A DNA stretch of 64,000 nt from Amycolatopsis viridis (GTDB taxonomy: Bacteria; Actinomycetota; Actinomycetes; Mycobacteriales; Pseudonocardiaceae): positions 5,332,001-5,396,000 of the forward strand of contig NZ_JAANOU010000001.1 in the NCBI RefSeq assembly GCF_011758765.1. Reading direction: 5' to 3'. The notes below the pieces were generated by a model. That model searched no databases. It saw only the letters and a program-made list of their open reading frames with translations, and had not been told where the DNA came from. Position 1 is the first letter of the stretch. Each line of letters starts with the position of its first letter. Below, piece by piece: positions 59,785 through 64,000 of the stretch. A program made the position numbers and the translations under genes.

Positions 59785-60890
59785 GGATCCTGGTCACCGG
59801 CGGTGCCGGGTTCATCGGGTCGCACACCTGCGACCGGCTCACCGAGCTGGGGCACGAGGTGATCGTGCTGGACGCGCTCACGGCGCCGGTGCACCGCGGC
59901 ACTCCGGACCACCTCACGCCCGGCGTGGAGTTCTACGAGGGCGACGTGCGGAACCGCGACCTGGTGCGCAACCTGCTGCGCCGGGTCGACGCGGTGTACC
60001 ACTTCGCCGCCCACCAGGACTACCTGCCGGACTTCGCGAAGTTCACCGACGTCAACGTCACGTCCACGGCGATGATCTACGAAATCGCCGTGGCCGAGAA
60101 GCTCGATCTGGCCCGCATCGTGGTGGCGTCCTCGCAGGCCGCGATGGGCGAAGGGCTGTACCGGTGCGCCGTGCACGGTGAGCAGACCCCGGACATGCGG
60201 CCGGAGTCCCAGCTGCGCGCGGGCCGCTGGGACATCGGGTGCGCGGCGTGCGGTGAACCGCTGGAGGTGCTGCCCACGCCGGAGCGGGTGGCGAACCCGC
60301 AGAACGCCTACGGCATGTCCAAGCACGGCGAGGAGGTCGTGGCGGTCAACCTCGGGCGCCGCTACGGGATCCCGACCGTCGCGTTGCGCTACAGCATCGT
60401 GCAGGGGCCGCGGCAGTCGGTGTACAACGCCTACTCCGGCGCGTGCCGCATCTTCAACCTGCACTACCTGCTCGGTGGCGCGCCGACCCTGTACGAGGAC
60501 GGGCAGGCGATCCGCGACTACGTCAACATCCACGACGTCGTCGACGCGAACGTGCTGGTGCTCACCGACGACCGCGCGGCCGGGCGGGTGTTCAACGTCG
60601 GCGGTGGCACCGGGTACACCACGCAGGAGTTCGCCGAGATCGTGCGCCGGCAGTACGGATCGGACCGGCCCGGCCGGATCAGCGGCGAGTACCGCTTCGG
60701 CGACACCCGGCACATCACCTCGGACGTCGACGCGCTCGGGCAGCTGGGCTGGTCGCCGAAGCGGACCCCGGCCGACTCCGTCGCCGAGTACGCCGGGTGG
60801 CTGCGGGATCTGCCCGGCCTGGACGAGATCCTGGCCGGGGCGGACGCGAAGATGCGCTCGCTCGGCGTGATCCGCAAGGCGCGGACGTGA
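59781..60890 (+). CDS. NAD-dependent epimerase/dehydratase with Cys-rich insertion
   Basis: 369 residues, ATG overlapping the previous stop. Extended SDR: VTGGAGFIGSH at 5-15, YHFAAHQDY, ASSQAAMG and catalytic Tyr177-x-x-x-Lys181 (NAYGMSKHG). Between the Ser region and the Tyr is an insertion of about 40 residues (127-168) containing Cys129, His132, Cys154 and Cys157 (YRCAVHGE ... GCAACGEP), which looks like a zinc ribbon. The rest follows sugar-nucleotide epimerases (RYSIVQGPRQS, IRDYVNIHDVVDAN, FNVGGGTGYTTQEFAE). Probable action on a GDP- or dTDP-sugar, possibly GDP-heptose. Confidence 0.87.
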   Translation: MRILVTGGAGFIGSHTCDRLTELGHEVIVLDALTAPVHRGTPDHLTPGVEFYEGDVRNRDLVRNLLRRVDAVYHFAAHQDYLPDFAKFTDVNVTSTAMIYEIAVAEKLDLARIVVASSQAAMGEGLYRCAVHGEQTPDMRPESQLRAGRWDIGCAACGEPLEVLPTPERVANPQNAYGMSKHGEEVVAVNLGRRYGIPTVALRYSIVQGPRQSVYNAYSGACRIFNLHYLLGGAPTLYEDGQAIRDYVNIHDVVDANVLVLTDDRAAGRVFNVGGGTGYTTQEFAEIVRRQYGSDRPGRISGEYRFGDTRHITSDVDALGQLGWSPKRTPADSVAEYAGWLRDLPGLDEILAGADAKMRSLGVIRKART

Positions 60891-61585
60891 AGGCGGTCCT
60901 GCTGGCGGCCGGGCTGGGGACGCGACTGCGGCCCCTGACCGACCACGTCCCCAAGTGCCTCGTCGAGGTCGGCGGACGGCCGATGCTGGACATCTGGCTC
61001 GACGCGCTGGACGCCGCGGGTGTCGGCGAGGTGCTGGTCAACTTGCACCACCTCGCGCCGCTGGTGCGCCGGCACCTGGCGACACGGGACGGTGGTCCGC
61101 GTGTGCACGCGGTCGAGGAGCCGGAACTGCTCGGCAGCGCCGGCACGTTGCGGGCCAACCGCGCGTTCGTCGAGGGCGAGGAGATGTTCCTCGCGCTCAA
61201 TGCGGACAACCTCACCGACTTCGACCTGCGGGTGCTGATCGACGCGCACCGTGCGGGCGGCGCCATCGCCACGCTGTCGGTGTGCCACGCCCCCGACCCC
61301 ACCCGCTGCGGGATCCTCACCGTCCACGACGGACTGGTCACCGGGTTCACCGAGAAACCGGCGGAACCGGCCTCGTCCCTGGCGAACGCGGGGATGTACG
61401 CGTTCAGCCCGGCCGTCCTCGACCTCATCGGGCCGCCGCCCCGCGACATCGGCTACGACCTGCTGCCGGAACTCGTCGGACACGCCCGTGTGGTCTCCAT
61501 CGGGGACTCCTGGTTCCTCGACATCGGCACCCCCGCCGCCCTGGACAGGGCGCGCGGCGAATGGCAAGGCAGGCGAGCATCGTGA
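60887..61585 (+). CDS. hddC: HddC-like sugar-1-phosphate guanylyltransferase
   Basis: 232 residues from a GTG overlapping the previous stop (GTGA). The nucleotidyltransferase signature LLAAGLGTRLRPLTDHVPKC opens it; GSAGTLRANRAF, FLALNADNLTDFDL with the metal-binding Asp, GFTEKPAEPA and SWFLDIGTPAALDRA follow. The short length without a left-handed beta-helix fits HddC/mannose-1-phosphate guanylyltransferase-like enzymes. The immediate neighbourhood of an HddA-like kinase and a GmhB-GmhA fusion favours GDP-D-glycero-alpha-D-manno-heptose as product. A mannose-1-phosphate enzyme remains possible and could feed the AlgD-like dehydrogenase. Confidence 0.8.
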   Translation: MKAVLLAAGLGTRLRPLTDHVPKCLVEVGGRPMLDIWLDALDAAGVGEVLVNLHHLAPLVRRHLATRDGGPRVHAVEEPELLGSAGTLRANRAFVEGEEMFLALNADNLTDFDLRVLIDAHRAGGAIATLSVCHAPDPTRCGILTVHDGLVTGFTEKPAEPASSLANAGMYAFSPAVLDLIGPPPRDIGYDLLPELVGHARVVSIGDSWFLDIGTPAALDRARGEWQGRRAS

Positions 61586-62571
61586 TCATCACGCAGACCC
61601 CGCTGCGCATCGGGCTGGTCGGCGGCGGGACCGACCTGCCGAGCTACTACGCCGAACACGGCGGCCGGGTGCTCAACGCGGCCATCGACAAGTACGTCTA
61701 CGTCGTGGTGAAGCAGCGCTTCGACGACGAGATCTACGTCAACTACTCGCGCAAGGAGATCGTCTCCCGCGTCGAGGACCTCGACCACGAACTGGTGCGC
61801 GAGGCCATGCGGATGACGGGGGTGTGCAGCGGCGTGGAGATCACCACGCTCGCCGACATCCCGTCCGCCGGCTCCGGGCTCGGCTCGTCGTCCTCGGTGA
61901 CCGTCGGCCTGCTGCATGCGCTCTACGCCTACCGGGGCAGGCAGGTGACCGCGGACGAACTGGCCGAACGCGCCTGCGCCATCGAGATCGACCGGTGCGG
62001 CAAGCCGATCGGCAAGCAGGACCAGTACGCGGCCGCGTTCGGCGGGTTGTGCGACCTGCGGTTCGGGCCGGGCGACGCGGTCGGCGTCGAGCAGATCGAC
62101 CTGGCCCGCGCGGACTGGCGGAAGCTGCAGGACGAGCTGATGTTGTTCTTCACCGGCATCACCCGCAGCGCCGACACGATCCTCGGCGAGCAGAACGCGA
62201 ACGTCGGCAGCAGGCTCGCCCAGCTCGGCCAGTTGCGCGACCTCGCCGGGGAGGCCGCGGACGGCCTGCGGCACCGCGACCTGTCCGCGGTCGGCACCGC
62301 GCTGCGCAAGAGCTGGGAGGCCAAGCGCGCGCTCGCCTCCGGGGTGTCGAACCGGCAGATCGACGAGGCCGTGGACGCCGCGCTGGCCGCGGGCGCGTCG
62401 GGCGCGAAGGTGACCGGCGCGGGCGGCGGCGGGTTCCTGCTGGTCACCTGCCCGCTGGAGCACCAGCGGGAGGTGCGCGACCGGCTGGCCGGGATGACCG
62501 AGCTGCCCATCAAGCTGGAGCGCCTCGGGTCCCGGGTCATCCTCAACGTGCACCACGACATCTGGAGCTGA
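61582..62571 (+). CDS. hddA: HddA-like heptose kinase (GHMP family)
   Basis: 329 residues from the GTG at 61582, overlapping the previous stop (GTGA); it gives the family N-terminus VIITQTPLRIGLVGGGTDLP, whereas the ATG at 61561 adds seven residues not seen in relatives. The GHMP ATP loop is PSAGSGLGSSSSVTVGL near 93-110, CGKPIGKQDQYAAAFGG follows, and the C-terminal motif is KVTGAGGGGFLLVTC near 278. The GGGTDLPSYY start is characteristic of D-glycero-alpha-D-manno-heptose-7-phosphate kinases. Phosphorylates C1 of the heptose phosphate; the GmhB half of the fusion then removes the 7-phosphate. Confidence 0.87.
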   Translation: MIITQTPLRIGLVGGGTDLPSYYAEHGGRVLNAAIDKYVYVVVKQRFDDEIYVNYSRKEIVSRVEDLDHELVREAMRMTGVCSGVEITTLADIPSAGSGLGSSSSVTVGLLHALYAYRGRQVTADELAERACAIEIDRCGKPIGKQDQYAAAFGGLCDLRFGPGDAVGVEQIDLARADWRKLQDELMLFFTGITRSADTILGEQNANVGSRLAQLGQLRDLAGEAADGLRHRDLSAVGTALRKSWEAKRALASGVSNRQIDEAVDAALAAGASGAKVTGAGGGGFLLVTCPLEHQREVRDRLAGMTELPIKLERLGSRVILNVHHDIWS

Positions 62572-62574
62572 CGC

Positions 62575-64000
62575 GTGACGAAACCGGCCACCGCCCCGCC
62601 CGTCGCGGCGGCACCCGCGGTCCGCGGGCACCGGCTGTGGCCGGCGGGCACGCTCGCGGCCGTCCTCGGGCTGGCCGGGCTGTGGTGGTGGTCCGGGCCG
62701 GCCCCGATGTCCGCGCCGTGGGACGTGTTCATCCTGCTCGACGGCGGCTACCGGATCACCGAGGGCCAGGTGCCGGGCACCGACTTCGGCAACCCGATCG
62801 GGCCGCTGGTGTACGGGCTGGTCAGCGTCGGGATGCGGATGCAGGCGGTGCCGTCGCTGACCGCGGTCGTCTACGCCGGGCTCCTCTTCCTCGCGATCGC
62901 CGCACCGCTCGCCTGGTTCGTCGCGCGCCGCCGGCTGCCCGCGGCGGCCGCGGCCGGGTTCACGGTCTTCACCGCGCTGCTGGTGCTCGCCGCCCGGCCG
63001 CTCGGGTACTCGCCGTGGATCACGACGTACGCGATGCTCTACAACCGCTACGGCTGGGTGCTCTACTCCACCCTCCTGCTGCTGGTGCTGATCCGGTCCC
63101 GCGGGCCGCTCACCGCGCGGCGGGCGGTCACCGACGGGCTCGTGCTCGGTCTGCTGCTGGGCCTGATGTTCTTCGGCAAGGCCAACTTCTTCGCGGCCGG
63201 TGTGGTCGCGGTCGTGGCCGGTCTGGTCCTGGGCACCCTGCGGCGCAGCGTCCGGCTCGGCGTCGCGGCGCTCGCGGCGTTCCTCGGTGTGGTGGCGGTG
63301 ATGCGGCTGGCGTTCGGCATCCGGCTCACCGGGTACCTCGCCGACCTGGTGCACGCCGGTGCGTCGCAGGGCGGGCAGCGGCTCGGCATGCTGGTGACCA
63401 GTGCGGCCTACACCGCACCGGTGCTGCTGCTCGCCGCGGCGGTCGTCGGGGTGCTGGCCGTGCGGGCGCGCCGCCGGCAACTGCCCGCGCGCCCGCTCGC
63501 CGAGGTCGCGGTCGCGGCCGGGTTCGTCTGGGTGTCCAGTGTGCTGGTCGCGTCGGCGAACACCGCCGAGCACGGTGATCTGCCCGCGCTCGTGGTGATC
63601 CCGCTCCTGCTCGTCCCGGTCCTGCCCACCGCAGCACCCCGGGCGCTGGGAGCCGCGGGCCTGGCCGTGCTGGTCGCCGCCGCGGCGGGCCCGATCGCGG
63701 GGAAGGACGCGCTGTCGCTGGCGCGGGCCGTCGGCGGGCACGAGTCCGTGGCGAGCCCGCCGGTGAGCCAGCGGATCGACAGCCCGGGTCTGCGTGACTT
63801 CGTGGTCCCCGCCGACGCCCGGTGGCAGACGGCCTACCGCACGGCCGGCGCGGTACCGGCGATGATCGACGACGGCATCGCGGTGCTGCGCCGCCACGCC
63901 GGGCCGGCGGACACCGTGTCGACGCTCGCGCTGGCCAACCCGTTCTCGTTCGCGCTGTCCCTGCCACCGGCCACCGGCGGTCCACTGTGGTGGGACGTGG
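62575..64000 (+). CDS. GT-C-type membrane glycosyltransferase-like protein (3' truncated by window edge)
   Basis: At least 475 residues from the GTG at 62575, 3 bp after the kinase stop; the frame is still open at the window end. About 10 membrane helices. After the first helix the loop reads SAPWDVFILLDGGYRITEGQVPGTDFGNPIGPLVYG, of which the segment DGGYRITEGQVPGTDFGNP (residues about 55-73) matches the first extracytoplasmic loop of GT-C enzymes such as ArnT/PMT-like transferases, where an acidic residue is catalytic. Probably transfers a polyprenyl-phosphate-linked sugar to the glycan outside the membrane. Last visible gene of the exopolysaccharide locus. Confidence 0.75.
   Translation, partial: MTKPATAPPVAAAPAVRGHRLWPAGTLAAVLGLAGLWWWSGPAPMSAPWDVFILLDGGYRITEGQVPGTDFGNPIGPLVYGLVSVGMRMQAVPSLTAVVYAGLLFLAIAAPLAWFVARRRLPAAAAAGFTVFTALLVLAARPLGYSPWITTYAMLYNRYGWVLYSTLLLLVLIRSRGPLTARRAVTDGLVLGLLLGLMFFGKANFFAAGVVAVVAGLVLGTLRRSVRLGVAALAAFLGVVAVMRLAFGIRLTGYLADLVHAGASQGGQRLGMLVTSAAYTAPVLLLAAAVVGVLAVRARRRQLPARPLAEVAVAAGFVWVSSVLVASANTAEHGDLPALVVIPLLLVPVLPTAAPRALGAAGLAVLVAAAAGPIAGKDALSLARAVGGHESVASPPVSQRIDSPGLRDFVVPADARWQTAYRTAGAVPAMIDDGIAVLRRHAGPADTVSTLALANPFSFALSLPPATGGPLWWDV

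Noticed and set aside
61251-63578. 775-codon open frame on the plus strand
   Set aside because: Arg/Ala/Pro-rich shadow of the HddC, HddA and GT-C genes, which have clear motifs in other frames. Long empty frames are expected at this GC content.
1-64000. CRISPR arrays, insertion sequences, rRNA genes
   Set aside because: No regularly spaced repeats, no transposase motifs with terminal repeats, and no rRNA-like sequence were seen on either strand.

Overview
The window is very GC-rich, mostly protein-coding, with GTG/TTG starts, ATGA/GTGA gene overlaps, an actinobacterial holin-X/DUF3618 stress operon, an F420-type oxidoreductase and a sigma-B-like promoter. This points to a high-GC actinobacterium, most likely of the Pseudonocardiales (Amycolatopsis-like). 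The genus is inference.

Layout. 1-4.1 kb: end of a threonine dehydratase gene, an MFS transporter, an unrecognised small protein, and a three-gene membrane-stress operon behind a GTTT-N15-GGGTAG promoter, closed by a 15-bp hairpin. 4.4-20.8 kb: a catabolic region with two TetR regulators, a branched-chain-amino-acid-type ABC importer (with fused LivM-LivG) co-transcribed with an acyl-CoA ligase, an SCP-x-type thiolase, three SDR genes, an amidohydrolase and two beta-lactamase-fold hydrolases. Seven copies of a palindrome close to TATGAACGTTCATA lie in front of these units, and the two TetR proteins have almost the same recognition helix, so this looks like one regulon for uptake, CoA activation and beta-oxidation of an unknown carboxylic acid. 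20.9-30.8 kb: a tightly packed nine-gene operon with two KAS-III and two KAS-II type condensing enzymes, a fused class I CoA-transferase, two SDRs, an enoyl-CoA hydratase-like protein and an alpha-methylacyl-CoA racemase, with no ACP or acyltransferase. LuxR-type and AraC-type regulators lie upstream. This is the best candidate for an undescribed pathway in the window.

33-42 kb: mostly housekeeping and single genes: a stray ATP synthase b-subunit-like gene, tRNA-Tyr, yajQ, a secreted Asp-box protein, a DsbA/FrnE-like protein, a TetR-hydrolase pair with a 25-bp operator, rmlA, htpX, a nucleoside hydrolase and a luciferase-like oxidoreductase.

43-64 kb: an exopolysaccharide locus on the + strand that continues beyond the window: GDP-mannose/UDP-glucose 6-dehydrogenase, glycosyltransferases, two Wzz-like proteins lacking a P-loop, asparagine synthase, a bi-domain dehydrogenase, a heparinase II/III protein, a parallel beta-helix lipoprotein, an O-antigen-polymerase-like protein, and a GDP-heptose set (GmhB-GmhA-like fusion, HddA-like kinase, HddC-like guanylyltransferase) with an epimerase carrying a Cys-rich insertion. 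The genes mostly overlap by 4 bp and together would make, polymerise and trim a uronate- and heptose-containing glycan.
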